NCBI GenBank assembly: GCA_964421785.1
Contig: CAYQZG010000001.1
Span: 98,905-162,904, forward strand
Direction of reading: 5' to 3'
Source of the DNA: SKLM01 sp964421785
GTDB lineage: Bacteria; Chloroflexota; Anaerolineae; B4-G1
DNA: 64,000 nt
Shown here: piece by piece, positions 9,525-18,403 of the stretch
Position numbering within the stretch: position 1 is the first letter of the stretch
Layout: each line of letters opens with the position of its first letter
Position numbers and translations under genes: made by a program
The notes under the pieces: generated by a model
What the model was told of the DNA's origin: nothing
Seen by the model: the letters and a program-made list of their open reading frames with translations, nothing else
Database searches by the model: none

Positions 9525-10777
9525 TTCAGCCAAGTGACCAGCAGGTTCAAGTCAACGTCTATCTGATCCCCCGATGTCATGTCGCGCACGGTGGCCTTTC
9601 CGCTCTCCAGTTCGTTCTCTCCGAGGATGACGGTGTAACGCACCGCACGCTTGTCAGCTTCGCGGAGCTGGCTCCTCAGTCCGCGGTTTCTTCCCATCGC
9701 CAGGTAGACCCCCACATCCGCACGGCGGAGTGCATCCATCAGCTTCAGAGATTCTTCGCGAGGCTTCTCACCCAGGTAGGCGAGGAAGATCTCGGGGGTC
9801 CTTGGGGCGGGAGGCCCCACTTCCAATGCTTTCATCGTGATGACGATCCGCTCCAGCCCTATGGCCACACCAACGCCCGGGGTCTCTGGACCACCCAGGA
9901 GATCGGTCAGTCCGTCGTACCGCCCCCCGCCGCACAGGGCGCTCTGCGCGCCGATCCCGGATGCCCAGACTTCGAAGACGGTTTTCGTATAGTAGTCCAG
10001 CCCGCGCACCAGCCGGTGGTTGAGCACGTATCGCCGGTTAAGCAGCTCTAGATATTCCCGCAGACGGGTAAAGTGTTCTCTACATTCATCGCATAGGTAG
10101 TCTACGATACGAGGTGCCTTTTCGATGATGGGCTGACACTGTTCATCCTTGCAGTCGAGCACGCGGAGAGGGCTTCGCTCCAGCCGTCGTCGGCAATCCT
10201 CGCAGACTTCATCATCGTGTCTGCGATAGTGATCCTCTAACGCTTCCACGTACTTTGGGCGACAGCGGGGGCAGCCGGTGGAGTTCAGCTGGAACTCCAG
10301 GTCTGGGATACCGAGGCCGGCGTAGAGATCCCATACCAGCATCATAATCTCTAGATCGGCAGCTGGGTCTTGTTCGCCAAGAATCTCGGCGTTGAACTGC
10401 GTGAACTGACGATAGCGACCGGCCTGAGGGCGATCGTAGCGAAAGGTTGGCCCTATGGAATAGAGTTTCTGCGGTTTGACTTCCACGTGGAGACCGTTCT
10501 CGATATAGGCCCGCACGACGCCAGCCGTAAACTCGGGGCGGAGCGTGAGGTCGCGCCCGCCTTTGTCGGTGAAGTTGTACATCTCCTTGTCTACAACGTC
10601 GGTGCCCTCGCCAATGCCGCGAGCGAATACCTCAGTGGCCTCGAAGATGGGGATGTCGATACGTTCGAAGCCGGCCAGTTCGGCCAGATGCTTTGCGTGG
10701 CTGCGCAGGCGTGCCCAATAGGGCTGTTCCTCCGGCAGGATGTCTTGGGTTCCGGGTGGCCGCTGATAAGGTGGCAT
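9512..10777 (-). CDS. hisS: Histidyl-tRNA synthetase
   Basis: A 421-residue class II aminoacyl-tRNA synthetase of the usual bacterial length. It charges tRNA-His in the cytoplasm. Motif 2 lies in the FRYDRPQAGRYRQFTQF stretch. The histidine-specific motifs RGLDYYTKTVFEVW and CGGGRYDGL are present, and motif 3 is VAIGLERI. The C-terminal anticodon-binding domain follows from about residue 325. A CXXC-rich insert (CPRCRPKY, CEDCRRR, CDECREH) is in the middle, a variant seen in several bacterial HisRS. The start has a GGAAGGAG Shine-Dalgarno. The gene is monocistronic or read with the upstream DUF4258 gene. Confidence 0.97.
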   Translation of the reverse strand: MPPYQRPPGTQDILPEEQPYWARLRSHAKHLAELAGFERIDIPIFEATEVFARGIGEGTDVVDKEMYNFTDKGGRDLTLRPEFTAGVVRAYIENGLHVEVKPQKLYSIGPTFRYDRPQAGRYRQFTQFNAEILGEQDPAADLEIMMLVWDLYAGLGIPDLEFQLNSTGCPRCRPKYVEALEDHYRRHDDEVCEDCRRRLERSPLRVLDCKDEQCQPIIEKAPRIVDYLCDECREHFTRLREYLELLNRRYVLNHRLVRGLDYYTKTVFEVWASGIGAQSALCGGGRYDGLTDLLGGPETPGVGVAIGLERIVITMKALEVGPPAPRTPEIFLAYLGEKPREESLKLMDALRRADVGVYLAMGRNRGLRSQLREADKRAVRYTVILGENELESGKATVRDMTSGDQIDVDLNLLVTWLKERA

Positions 10778-10869
10778 GAGTTTCTCCTTCCAGATCTATG
10801 CAAAGCTGAGCGGGCAATCTATCACGCCAGAGATGAAGGCGCATGCGCTCCTGAGATATACTGGCCAGT

Positions 10870-10898
10870 ATTATAGTCGGACTCGAGGGTTTCGCCAG
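10870..10898 (-). promoter_or_regulatory. Probable hisS promoter
   Basis: On the minus strand a perfect TATAAT -10 box occupies 10875-10870. The best -35 at 17-nt spacing is CTGGCG (10898-10893), which is weak. Transcription would begin near 10863, leaving an 86-nt leader. I found no T-box or leader-peptide features in it. Confidence 0.5.
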
Positions 10899-10947
10899 CC
10901 AAGCGAGTTGCCGGACTTCATGTTACGAAGGGGGAGGGGCGAAGATG

Positions 10948-11250
10948 TCACGCGCGCGCCCAGTCGGTGGCCCATTGAGGGCGATCAGGGATGTAGACGG
11001 TGATGGCGACGATCTCATCTCTGTCGGCGTATTCACAAACGACGTGAATCTGGAGATCGAAACCAGTGTTAGGCCCGACGATGAGCACCCGGTGTCGCCT
11101 TGGATAGTGCTCAAGGATCTTGCCGTTGAAGATGGCGTGGAAGACATCCTTGGCTCGCAAACTCTCCTTGTAGGCTTCGTAAAGTGCATGTTCGGTGAGG
11201 CGCATCGTGTCGTGAGAGACTAGCAGATCATCGACCTCTGTGATAACCAT
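10948..11250 (-). CDS. DUF4258 domain protein
   Basis: A 100-residue protein with the DUF4258 pattern: RLTEHALYEAYKESLRAKDV, a GKILEHYPRRHRVLIVG core, and a final beta strand VVCEYADRDEIVAITVY. DUF4258 proteins are small and often resemble RelE-like or BrnT-like toxins, usually next to a zinc-finger or XRE antitoxin. No such partner is adjacent here, so toxin function is not supported. A GGAG Shine-Dalgarno lies 8 nt before the ATG. It is divergent from efp and upstream of hisS. Confidence 0.8.
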   Translation of the reverse strand: MVITEVDDLLVSHDTMRLTEHALYEAYKESLRAKDVFHAIFNGKILEHYPRRHRVLIVGPNTGFDLQIHVVCEYADRDEIVAITVYIPDRPQWATDWARA

Positions 11251-11552
11251 CTATGCGCTCCTTTCGGCTCCCGTGTCAACAAGGAGGCGTTTGCTGGACC
11301 GTAGCTTGCGAAAAGCAACTGTTCCACGTCGTGTGGGGTGTTTAGTATACGTCGCTTTCTGGACATGAGCAAATTATCCGGTGGTGGTGTGCGATTGACG
11401 ATAAGGGCAGGAAGGGTATAATCAGGGTGCGTTCGCCACTCGATATGCGACCGAGAGCTACCATACGGGGTGGGCCTTTCATTGCTTGTAAGAAATGGCC
11501 TTCAATGAGAATCCCGCTTCAGAATGAATCAAGGCATCGAAGGGAGAGAATC
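11251..11552. other. Divergent intergenic region upstream of efp
   Basis: These 302 bp contain the efp promoter (11395-11422) and about 124 nt of efp leader. The minus-strand half, upstream of the DUF4258 gene, holds a TTGACA at about 11277-11272 without a matching -10. No small gene or RNA element was recognised. Confidence 0.4.
11395..11422 (+). promoter_or_regulatory. Sigma-70 promoter for efp
   Basis: TTGACG (11395-11400) and TATAAT (11417-11422) are spaced by 16 nt. The predicted start near 11429 gives a leader of about 124 nt before the efp ATG, and rules out translation from the in-frame ATG at 11427. Confidence 0.75.
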
Positions 11553-12110
11553 ATGATCGACGTCAATGAACTGCGCAAAGGTGTTACGTTTACAATGGAT
11601 GGCGAGCTTTATCGAGTTCTTGAGTATGAGCATCACAAGCCAGGCCGAGGTAAAGCTTACATCCGTACCAAGCTGCGCAACATAAACACGGGCGCGACGA
11701 TCAAGCATACGTTTATCTCCGGTGACAAGGTGGAGGATGTCTACGTCGAGCGGCGAGGTGTCCAGTACCTGTACACGGATGGTGACCTGTACCATTTCAT
11801 GGACACTGAGACGTATGAGCAGCTGGCAGCACCCGCGTCTGTGCTGGGAGAGGGTGCCAAGTATCTCCTGGAGAACATGGAAATCGTTGTGGCGGTATAC
11901 GGAGGCAGAATCATCGACGTCGATCTGCCAACAAAGGTCGACCTGGAGGTGGTGCACTCAGAGGTGGCGGTGGCCGGTGACCGCGCGACGGGGACGCTGA
12001 AGACCGTGACGACAGAGACCGGTTTGGACGTAGAGGTTCCTCTCTTCGTTGAAGTGGGGGATGTGATCCGAGTCGACACGCGAAATGGTGAATACGTGAC
12101 ACGCGTGTAG
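11553..12110 (+). CDS. efp: Elongation factor P
   Basis: A 185-residue protein, the standard EF-P length, starting at the ATG at 11553 after GGGAGAG. EF-P binds between the P and E sites of stalled ribosomes and promotes peptide bond formation at polyproline stretches. The N-terminal KOW-like domain (MIDVNELRKGVTF), the OB domains (VEDVYVERRGVQYLYTDGD) and the C-terminal signature region are intact. The domain I loop reads HHKPGRGKAY, so the tip residue aligned with E. coli Lys34 is Arg32, followed by Lys34 two residues later. Pro-rich surface proteins elsewhere in the window would be natural clients. Confidence 0.96.
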   Translation: MIDVNELRKGVTFTMDGELYRVLEYEHHKPGRGKAYIRTKLRNINTGATIKHTFISGDKVEDVYVERRGVQYLYTDGDLYHFMDTETYEQLAAPASVLGEGAKYLLENMEIVVAVYGGRIIDVDLPTKVDLEVVHSEVAVAGDRATGTLKTVTTETGLDVEVPLFVEVGDVIRVDTRNGEYVTRV

Positions 12111-12139
12111 ACCTGTGTCCGCTGGCATCAAGGGGAGTT

Positions 12140-14842
12140 ATGAGTCAAAGAGCCAAGCGTCTTCTTATCGGTACGGTCGTTGGTTTTGCGGCACTTGTCC
12201 TTCTGCCGATCCTTTCTGGCAATGCCATCACTTTCTATACTGACTGGCTCTGGTTCGACAGTGTAGGGCATCTGGATGTGCTAAAGACCCGTATCCTCGC
12301 TCGAGTTGCGTTGTGGGCAGCCGGTGCTCTAGTTGTCGTTGGTTTTCTGGCGGTCAATTGGTTCTTCCTACCAAGGCGATTACTCGGGCGCATCCAGTTG
12401 AGGATCCAGGGACAAGGACGCGCATCAATCACCATTGGTGCGCGGCTTTTGACTGTTCTTCTCGGTGTGGTCGGTGCCCTGGTGGCTCTGACCATGGCGT
12501 CGGCAGCTGCTGATAAGTGGATGTCGGCCCTAAGGTTCAGTCATGCCGCATCGTTTGGGCTTAGCGATCCGATCTTTGGCCTCGATGCTGGTTTCTACGT
12601 ATTCAAGCTCCCCTTCTATCGTTTCCTCGTCAGTTGGATGATGGGCTTGGTTGTGGTGACACTGATTGGTAATGCTCTGGTCTACGTTTTCGCCGGGCGC
12701 ATTCGGGAGGCGGAAGCGACTGGGCATCTATCGGTGCTGGGGGCACTCTTCCTGGTTGGTCAGGCGGTGAGCTATCAACTGCAGCGATGGGCGCTGCTTG
12801 AGTCGTCGACTGGCGTCGTCTATGGTGCAGGTTACACCGACGTGAGGGCTCGCATGCCGCTCTTTTCTCTATTGGCGGGCGTTGTCGTGATCGGGGCCTT
12901 GCTGCTGTTGGTTAACATTCGTATTCGCCGATGGAAGCTACTCGTCTTTGTGGGGATCGCTTGGTTAGCCTTGAGTCTGATCGGGCAGTTCTATCCGGCA
13001 GCGGTGCAGCGATTCACGGTCGAACCCAATGAACTGGCATTGGAACGGGAGTTTATCGAGAACAACATCCGCTTCACCCGTTTTGCCTACGGAATCGATG
13101 AGATTGAGGAGTTTGACTATCAGCTCAATGGAGAGCTGACGCCCCAAGATCTGGAGGAAAGCGCCGATACGCTTGATAACGTACGCCTATGGGATTGGAA
13201 GCCACTGCGGACGACCTATGAGCAGATTCAGGAGATCCGTACCTACTATACGTTCGCTGACGTGGATATTGACCGGTATACACTCGACGGTCGGTTGCGC
13301 CAGGTCAATCTGGCCGTGCGCGAGCTGGACATCGAGCAGATGCGCGAGGATGCGCGAACCTGGATCAATCAGCATCTGATCTATACCCACGGCTACGGCC
13401 TTTGCATGAGCCCCGTGGGGGAGGTCAGCGAGGAGGGATTACCGCATCTCCTGGTTCGTAATATCCCACCCGAGACCGAACATCCGCGACTGGAGATCAC
13501 ACGGCCTGAGATCTACTTCGGCGAGAAGACATCCAACTACGTCGTCATCAACGCGACCGAGGATGAGTTTGACTATCCCAGCGGCGATCAGAACGTCTAC
13601 GCGCGCTATGAAGGAGGCGCTGGCGTGCCGGTGGGAGGCTTGCTGCGCCGTATCGCCTTCGCTCTGCGTTTCAGGAGCTCACCGATTTTGCTCTCGCGTG
13701 CGATCAATTCCGAGAGTCGCATTCTCTTTCACCGGGTCCTTTCCGAGCGAGTGGGGATGGTGGCTCCTATGCTCTGGTTCGATGCTGATCCTTATCCCGT
13801 CATCTTGGACGGGCGTGTCGTGTGGCTCTATGACGCCTACACCTGGAGTGACCGCTTTCCCTATTCGAGACCGACGCGAGGGCTTAACTACATACGCAAT
13901 AGCGTCAAGATCGCCATTGATGCCTACACTGGCGAGATGGTTTTCTATGTCGTCGATCCCGACGATCCGGTGATTCAGACGTATCGGTCCATCTTCCCGG
14001 AGCTGTTTACATCCGTTGAGGAGATGGATTCGGCACTCCGTGAGCATTGGCGCTACCCGGAACAGCTCTTTCGCATCCAGGCAGATCTCTATGGGGCCTA
14101 CCACATGCAGGATCCGAGAGTCTTCTACAACCAAGAGGATTTGTGGCAGACGCCGACAGAGGTGCGGGAGTCCGAAAAGACGGAGATGTCCCCCTACTAC
14201 GTCACGGTTCGCCTGCCCGACTCCGAGCAAGTCGAGTTCATGATGATCCGTCCCTATGTGCCGGCCGGCAAGCAGAATATGATTGCCTGGTTGTATGCTG
14301 ATTCGGATGGCTCCGACTATGGACAGCTTGGTGTCTACAAGTTCTCGAAGGAAGCGTTGATCTACGGCCCGATGCAGGTGGAATCGCGCATCGACCAGGA
14401 TCCAACCATCTCTCAGCAACTGACGCTGTGGAATCAGCGTGGTTCCTCGGTCAATCGTGGGAACCTGATTGTGATTCCGATTGACGGGACGTTGCTCTAC
14501 ATTGAGCCGCTCTACCTGCAGGCCGAGGCCAGCCGACTGCCCGAACTCAAGCGGGTGGTCGTCTCGTACCAGAATCGCGTGGCGATGGAGGGTACTCTTT
14601 CGGAGAGCCTGGCTAGGGTGCTTGGGGCCGCCGCGGCGGAGGGGCCCGACCAGGTGCCCGAGACGGAGGAGGGACCGCCCCCACCGCCGTCCGGTGACGT
14701 GGTAGAGCTTGCACGCTCGGCGCAATCCCACTATGAGGCGGCCCAGCAATGCCTGCAGGAAGGCGACTGGGCCTGCTACGGTGATGAGCTAGAGGCTTTG
14801 GAGCAGGACCTGCGGGCGTTGGTCAACGCCACTGAGGAATAG
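12140..14842 (+). CDS. UPF0182 family giant membrane protein
   Basis: A 900-residue protein that I recognise as the UPF0182/COG1615 family from its N terminus (FYTDWLWFDSVGHLDVLKTR) and the extracytoplasmic motif FVVDPDDPVIQTYRSIFPELF-like region. About seven membrane helices occupy residues 8-290. They are followed by a roughly 550-residue extracytoplasmic domain and a C-terminal acidic helical tail after a Pro-rich linker. The family is widespread in Actinobacteria, Cyanobacteria and Chloroflexota and has no established biochemical role. It starts 29 bp after efp and may be cotranscribed. The Shine-Dalgarno is AAGGGGAG. Confidence 0.93.
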   Translation: MSQRAKRLLIGTVVGFAALVLLPILSGNAITFYTDWLWFDSVGHLDVLKTRILARVALWAAGALVVVGFLAVNWFFLPRRLLGRIQLRIQGQGRASITIGARLLTVLLGVVGALVALTMASAAADKWMSALRFSHAASFGLSDPIFGLDAGFYVFKLPFYRFLVSWMMGLVVVTLIGNALVYVFAGRIREAEATGHLSVLGALFLVGQAVSYQLQRWALLESSTGVVYGAGYTDVRARMPLFSLLAGVVVIGALLLLVNIRIRRWKLLVFVGIAWLALSLIGQFYPAAVQRFTVEPNELALEREFIENNIRFTRFAYGIDEIEEFDYQLNGELTPQDLEESADTLDNVRLWDWKPLRTTYEQIQEIRTYYTFADVDIDRYTLDGRLRQVNLAVRELDIEQMREDARTWINQHLIYTHGYGLCMSPVGEVSEEGLPHLLVRNIPPETEHPRLEITRPEIYFGEKTSNYVVINATEDEFDYPSGDQNVYARYEGGAGVPVGGLLRRIAFALRFRSSPILLSRAINSESRILFHRVLSERVGMVAPMLWFDADPYPVILDGRVVWLYDAYTWSDRFPYSRPTRGLNYIRNSVKIAIDAYTGEMVFYVVDPDDPVIQTYRSIFPELFTSVEEMDSALREHWRYPEQLFRIQADLYGAYHMQDPRVFYNQEDLWQTPTEVRESEKTEMSPYYVTVRLPDSEQVEFMMIRPYVPAGKQNMIAWLYADSDGSDYGQLGVYKFSKEALIYGPMQVESRIDQDPTISQQLTLWNQRGSSVNRGNLIVIPIDGTLLYIEPLYLQAEASRLPELKRVVVSYQNRVAMEGTLSESLARVLGAAAAEGPDQVPETEEGPPPPPSGDVVELARSAQSHYEAAQQCLQEGDWACYGDELEALEQDLRALVNATEE

Positions 14843-14881
14843 CACGACGCGCGGCAGCTGATGGTGCTGCATCAGGAGGCA

Positions 14882-15760
14882 ATGACATTGGAGACTAGAC
14901 CATTTGGCAGGACCGGAGAATCATTCCCCATCCTGAGCTTCGGAGGTCAACGGATCGTGGACGACCACGGTTGCACGGAGGAGGAGGCGATCGAGATCGT
15001 CAACACCGCCATAGATCGCGGTATCCGCTATTTCGACACTGCCTGGATCTACTCTCAAGGGCAGGCAGAAACCCGCCTGGGCAAGGTGGTCAAGCATCGC
15101 CGTTCGGAGATGTGGATCGCCACCAAGACGTGGGACACTACCCGCGATGGGGCGCTTCGCCAACTGGAGGAGAGCCTGACCCGTCTGCAGACCGATCACG
15201 TAGACGAGTGGCGACTGCACAATATCGAGGACTACGCACGGCTCGATGCGTTCACCGGGAAGGACGGCGCGCTGGAGGCGGCGATCCAGGCCCGCGACGA
15301 GGGTGTGGTGAGCTACATCAGCATCAGCGGTCACACTGACCCTCAGATCCTCGTTGAGGCCCTCGATCGCTTCCCCTTTGACAGCGCCCTCATCGCTGTC
15401 TCGGCGTTGGATCATTTCATCCTCAGCTTTGCCGAGGAGTTTCTGCCGGTCGCGAATGCGAAAGGCATCGCCACGATAGGGATGAAGGTGCTGGGACTGG
15501 GTAGCCTGACCCACGAGGTGGAACGTTCCCTCCGCTACGCCTTTGGGTTGCCCGTCAGCACGGTGGTCGTGGGCATGGAGACGATGGCCCAGTTGGAGCA
15601 GAATCTATCCATCGCCGAGTCCTTTGAGCCTCTGAGCGACGAGGAGCGTCTTGCTTTCTTCAGGGACATCCTCCCCCTGGTCCGGCCGGAGAAGGTGCCT
15701 TGGAAGGCAAGCGACTGGAACGACCCGACCGAATGGGTCTCGCGTGGGCGAGGTCGGTAG
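14882..15760 (+). CDS. Aldo/keto reductase family oxidoreductase
   Basis: A protein of about 292 residues with the TIM-barrel AKR pattern: TRPFGRTGESFPILSFGGQRI at the N terminus, the catalytic Asp-Tyr region (YFDTAWIYSQGQAETRLGK), Lys in TKTWD, and the His of the tetrad replaced within EWRLHNIED. An NADPH-dependent reductase is inferred; the substrate is unknown. The ATG at 14882 lies only 2 nt after AGGAGG, while a TTG at 14888 has a better 8-nt spacing and may be the real start. The stop codon overlaps the GTG of the next gene by one base. Confidence 0.88.
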   Translation: MTLETRPFGRTGESFPILSFGGQRIVDDHGCTEEEAIEIVNTAIDRGIRYFDTAWIYSQGQAETRLGKVVKHRRSEMWIATKTWDTTRDGALRQLEESLTRLQTDHVDEWRLHNIEDYARLDAFTGKDGALEAAIQARDEGVVSYISISGHTDPQILVEALDRFPFDSALIAVSALDHFILSFAEEFLPVANAKGIATIGMKVLGLGSLTHEVERSLRYAFGLPVSTVVVGMETMAQLEQNLSIAESFEPLSDEERLAFFRDILPLVRPEKVPWKASDWNDPTEWVSRGRGR

Positions 15761-16122
15761 TGCGCACACCGGCCGGCACCGAGTGTCCCTATTATTACGA
15801 GGACTTCTACCGTGGTCGCTCCAAGCAGGAGTGCCGGTTGATCAAGCGCAACCGACAGTCCGAGCCTTGGGAGCCGAAGCTGTGTGCTCGCTGCCCCGTG
15901 CCTGATATCCTGCGGGCGAACGCTTGCCCTAACATGGTTTTGGAGGCGAAGGTGGTGCGGCGCTGGTTTGGACTGGTCCACCGCGTCGAGGTCTATGCCG
16001 TCTGCACGGAGTATGAGGTCGAGGTGGATGATCCTTACGTTGGCTGCGGGCACTGTCATCCCGAGGCAAAGAAGCTTTTCGAGGCGGCGGAGGTGAAAGA
16101 GGACGGTCTTCCTTTGGGGTGA
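15760..16122 (+). CDS. Cysteine-rich hypothetical protein coupled to the aldo/keto reductase
   Basis: I place the start at the GTG at 15760, which shares a base with the preceding TAG (TAGTG) and has GAGG upstream; this gives 120 residues. The protein contains eight cysteines arranged as TECPYYY, KQECRL, KLCARCP, NACPN, AVCTE and GCGHCHPE. The pairs CARC and CGHC suggest metal or iron-sulfur binding. I do not recognise the family. The one-base overlap indicates translational coupling to the aldo/keto reductase, so it may be an electron-transfer or assembly partner; this is inference only. Confidence 0.8.
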   Translation: MRTPAGTECPYYYEDFYRGRSKQECRLIKRNRQSEPWEPKLCARCPVPDILRANACPNMVLEAKVVRRWFGLVHRVEVYAVCTEYEVEVDDPYVGCGHCHPEAKKLFEAAEVKEDGLPLG

Positions 16123-16172
16123 ATTATCGACACTGCTAATGATGAGCCCAGAGACGGGATGAGGAGATTTCT

Positions 16173-17339
16173 ATGGTATCAATAACCTCAGAGGGCACAA
16201 CCACGATCGAGCGGTTGCGGCGCAAGCTCTTGTCTGAGATGAAGATTGAAGAGTATGAGATCGTTCGGCCGCCCAATGCCCTGATTGCCTTTCGGGGTCA
16301 TGTCTTGGGAGACACAGGATCCGCCTTCAACCGCATTTCGAAAGCGTTTGAGAGGCAGGGGTACACGGCAATGCTGCGCAATTCGGACGATGGCAGGCAC
16401 GAGGTCCTGGCGGTTCGAGGCGTTCAAGATGATGAACCCTCTAACCCTTGGGTCAATGTGGCTCTGTTTCTGGCGACGCTCGGCACGGTGCTCTTCATTG
16501 GTGCTGCGAGCGCACTCCAGTACGCGGAGCAGTTCCAGGGTATGGATGTTTCCTACGATTTGCTGACCATCTTGTCGAATCTGCATCGTGGGATTCCCTT
16601 TGCAGCTGCACTGATGGGCATCCTGCTGGCACATGAGTTGAGTCATTACTTCGTGGCGCGGCGGTATGGATCTCCGGTCAGCCTGCCGTACTTCATTCCG
16701 ATGCCTAACTTGCTCGGGACAATGGGTGCTGTGATCACGCAGAAAGCGCCGATGCGCAATCGGAAAGCCTTGTTCGACATCGGCATCGCGGGTCCATTGG
16801 GTGGTTTGTTTCTGGCTGTTCCTCTGTTGATCGTAGGGCTATCGCTTTCGACAGTGCAGGCGCCTCCTCCTGGCATTGATCAAGCTTATCAGGAGGGCAA
16901 CTCGCTCCTATACATTGCCGCCAAGTATATAGTGTTCGGTGAGGTGCTCCCCAGCAACGGTCAGGACGTGTGGGTCCATCCGGTCGCCTTTGCTGCTTGG
17001 GCTGGGCTGCTGGTTACGATGATTAACTTGATCCCAGTTGGGCAGCTTGACGGCGGGCACGTTAGCTACGCCTTGCTGGGGCGCAAAGCCTGGTCCTTGG
17101 GCTACGTGCTTATCGCTGCAATGTTCGCATGGGGGGGATTCCTTCTGCTGAGAGGTAATCAGGCCGGCGGATTCTGGGTCCTTTGGGGCTTCATCAATAT
17201 GGTGTTGAATCGGAAGCATCCGCCCCCTCTCAATGACGTCACGCCGGTCGGCCGAGGCCGGGTTGTGGTCGGCGTCCTGATGCTGGTGGTCTTCATCCTC
17301 ACCTTCATGCCGTCGCCATTGCGCATAATCACCCTATAG
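16173..17339 (+). CDS. Site-2 protease family (M50) membrane metalloprotease
   Basis: A 388-residue intramembrane zinc protease. The HELSH motif is at residues 154-158, and the second motif NLIPVGQLDGGH supplies the third zinc ligand (Asp). An N-terminal soluble domain of about 95 residues precedes the membrane region and resembles that of EGY1-like and cyanobacterial S2P homologs rather than RseP, as there is no PDZ domain. About seven hydrophobic segments follow. Substrates of this subgroup are usually membrane-bound anti-sigma or stress factors; none is adjacent. Confidence 0.9.
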   Translation: MVSITSEGTTTIERLRRKLLSEMKIEEYEIVRPPNALIAFRGHVLGDTGSAFNRISKAFERQGYTAMLRNSDDGRHEVLAVRGVQDDEPSNPWVNVALFLATLGTVLFIGAASALQYAEQFQGMDVSYDLLTILSNLHRGIPFAAALMGILLAHELSHYFVARRYGSPVSLPYFIPMPNLLGTMGAVITQKAPMRNRKALFDIGIAGPLGGLFLAVPLLIVGLSLSTVQAPPPGIDQAYQEGNSLLYIAAKYIVFGEVLPSNGQDVWVHPVAFAAWAGLLVTMINLIPVGQLDGGHVSYALLGRKAWSLGYVLIAAMFAWGGFLLLRGNQAGGFWVLWGFINMVLNRKHPPPLNDVTPVGRGRVVVGVLMLVVFILTFMPSPLRIITL

Positions 17340-17352
17340 CGAGGAGCGTTCA

Positions 17353-17811
17353 ATGATTCAAGGCGTTGAGACAAAGGATCTCGTGACCCACACGGATGAG
17401 CGTGGATTCTTCCGCGAGGTAATTCGGGACAGTGACTCTATCTTCTCCGAAGGCTTCGGTCAGTGGAGCCATACGATGTCCTATCAGGGTGTCGCCAAGG
17501 CGTGGCACGTCCACCAGAAGCAGACCGACTGGTGGTACGTCGCCGTCGGCACCATCAAGGCGGCCCTGTACGACACGCGGGTCGATTCACCAACCTATGG
17601 AGAACTGCAAGAGCTTCTCTTGGGCGAGGGACAGCCGGCCCAGGTGCTCAAGATCCCACCCGGGGTGGCCCACGGCTATCGAGTTCTGCAAGGTCCGGCC
17701 CATGTCTTCTACATCGTCTCTCATGAGTACGACGGGACCGATGAAGGGCGGATTCGACACGACGATCCGGAGATTGGCTACGATTGGACAGCTGGCCCGG
17801 AGATCACCTAG
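17353..17811 (+). CDS. dTDP-4-dehydrorhamnose 3,5-epimerase-like cupin
   Basis: A 152-residue protein of the RmlC superfamily. It has the N-terminal DERGFFREVIR motif, a central GVAKAWHVHQKQTDWWYV stretch with the catalytic-type histidine, and PPGVAHGYRVL. It is about 30 residues shorter than typical RfbC and lacks much of its C-terminal part. It may therefore be a stand-alone sugar epimerase or a related cupin isomerase in nucleotide-sugar metabolism. It starts 13 bp after the protease gene, with GAGGAG upstream. No other dTDP-rhamnose genes are nearby. Confidence 0.8.
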   Translation: MIQGVETKDLVTHTDERGFFREVIRDSDSIFSEGFGQWSHTMSYQGVAKAWHVHQKQTDWWYVAVGTIKAALYDTRVDSPTYGELQELLLGEGQPAQVLKIPPGVAHGYRVLQGPAHVFYIVSHEYDGTDEGRIRHDDPEIGYDWTAGPEIT

Positions 17812-17891
17812 TTGCTTGAGGGGCCTTGAGAGAGGCGGCAGTTTCGTGCTCCGCCGCCACAATCGCTTCGATCTGTATCGGAGGGACGGCT

Positions 17892-18308
17892 ATGAGTGGA
17901 GAACGATCGGTGACGTTCTTGTCACGGGAGCAGGCGCGCGATTTGGTTGCTCTGGCCGAAATGGCGAGGCAGGATCTGAGTCGGTTTTCGAGGCGAGAGG
18001 TTACCTTTGGTGGAGGGGCTGTACAGCTCCTTGATGAGTGGATTGAGGATTATCTCGAGACAGTGCCTGACCCGCCAATGAACGTGCGTCTCTTATGGAC
18101 TAGTTTCTTAGGCGAGGTATTCCGGCGTTTTCACGAGGGCTGGTGGGCTTTGCGAGATGGTAAGCTCGTCATTGTGTGCCCAACCGACGGGGGGGACAGG
18201 CGTGTGGTGGCGGTGCGAGAGCAGATTGACCGTCGTATTGTCTCCGGGATGTCTGAATCGCTGACCTATTTCCACAACGTGATGCGTATTGAACTGAAAC
18301 TAGGATGA
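17892..18308 (+). CDS. Hypothetical protein, 138 residues
   Basis: The start is placed at the ATG at 17892, which has a GGAGGGAC Shine-Dalgarno; an upstream in-frame ATG at 17826 lacks one and would run close to the preceding stop. The protein is soluble and mixed alpha/beta, beginning MSGERSVTFLSREQAR, with a Trp-rich middle (FHEGWWALRDGK) and an amphipathic C-terminal helix. I do not recognise it. It is last in the plus-strand series and is followed by a strong hairpin. Confidence 0.65.
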   Translation: MSGERSVTFLSREQARDLVALAEMARQDLSRFSRREVTFGGGAVQLLDEWIEDYLETVPDPPMNVRLLWTSFLGEVFRRFHEGWWALRDGKLVIVCPTDGGDRRVVAVREQIDRRIVSGMSESLTYFHNVMRIELKLG

Positions 18309-18328
18309 GGCGTCCGTCTTGGCTTAAA

Positions 18329-18374
18329 GAATAGCCAAGGGCTGGCTCTCTGATGAGCTGGCCCTTGGCTATTC
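18329..18374. terminator. Long perfect hairpin between convergent genes
   Basis: GAATAGCCAAGGGC (18329-18342) and its exact complement GCCCTTGGCTATTC (18361-18374) form a 14-bp stem with an 18-nt loop, placed between a plus-strand and a minus-strand gene end. It looks like a bidirectional terminator, although no long T run follows. Confidence 0.7.
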
Positions 18375-18403
18375 GGTTCTACCGCCGGTTCTGCTCTATG
18401 ACA

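Noticed and set aside
10778..10947. hisS leader examined for a T-box or histidine-rich leader peptide
   Set aside because: A short frame there contains only one histidine and no terminator/antiterminator pair could be drawn.
10948..11250. DUF4258 gene considered as a toxin with a partner
   Set aside because: Neither neighbour encodes an antitoxin-like protein, so a toxin-antitoxin module is not supported here.
13679..14749. Long minus-strand frame opposite the UPF0182 gene
   Set aside because: UPF0182 family sequence continues through this part on the plus strand; the antisense frame is a by-product of codon bias.
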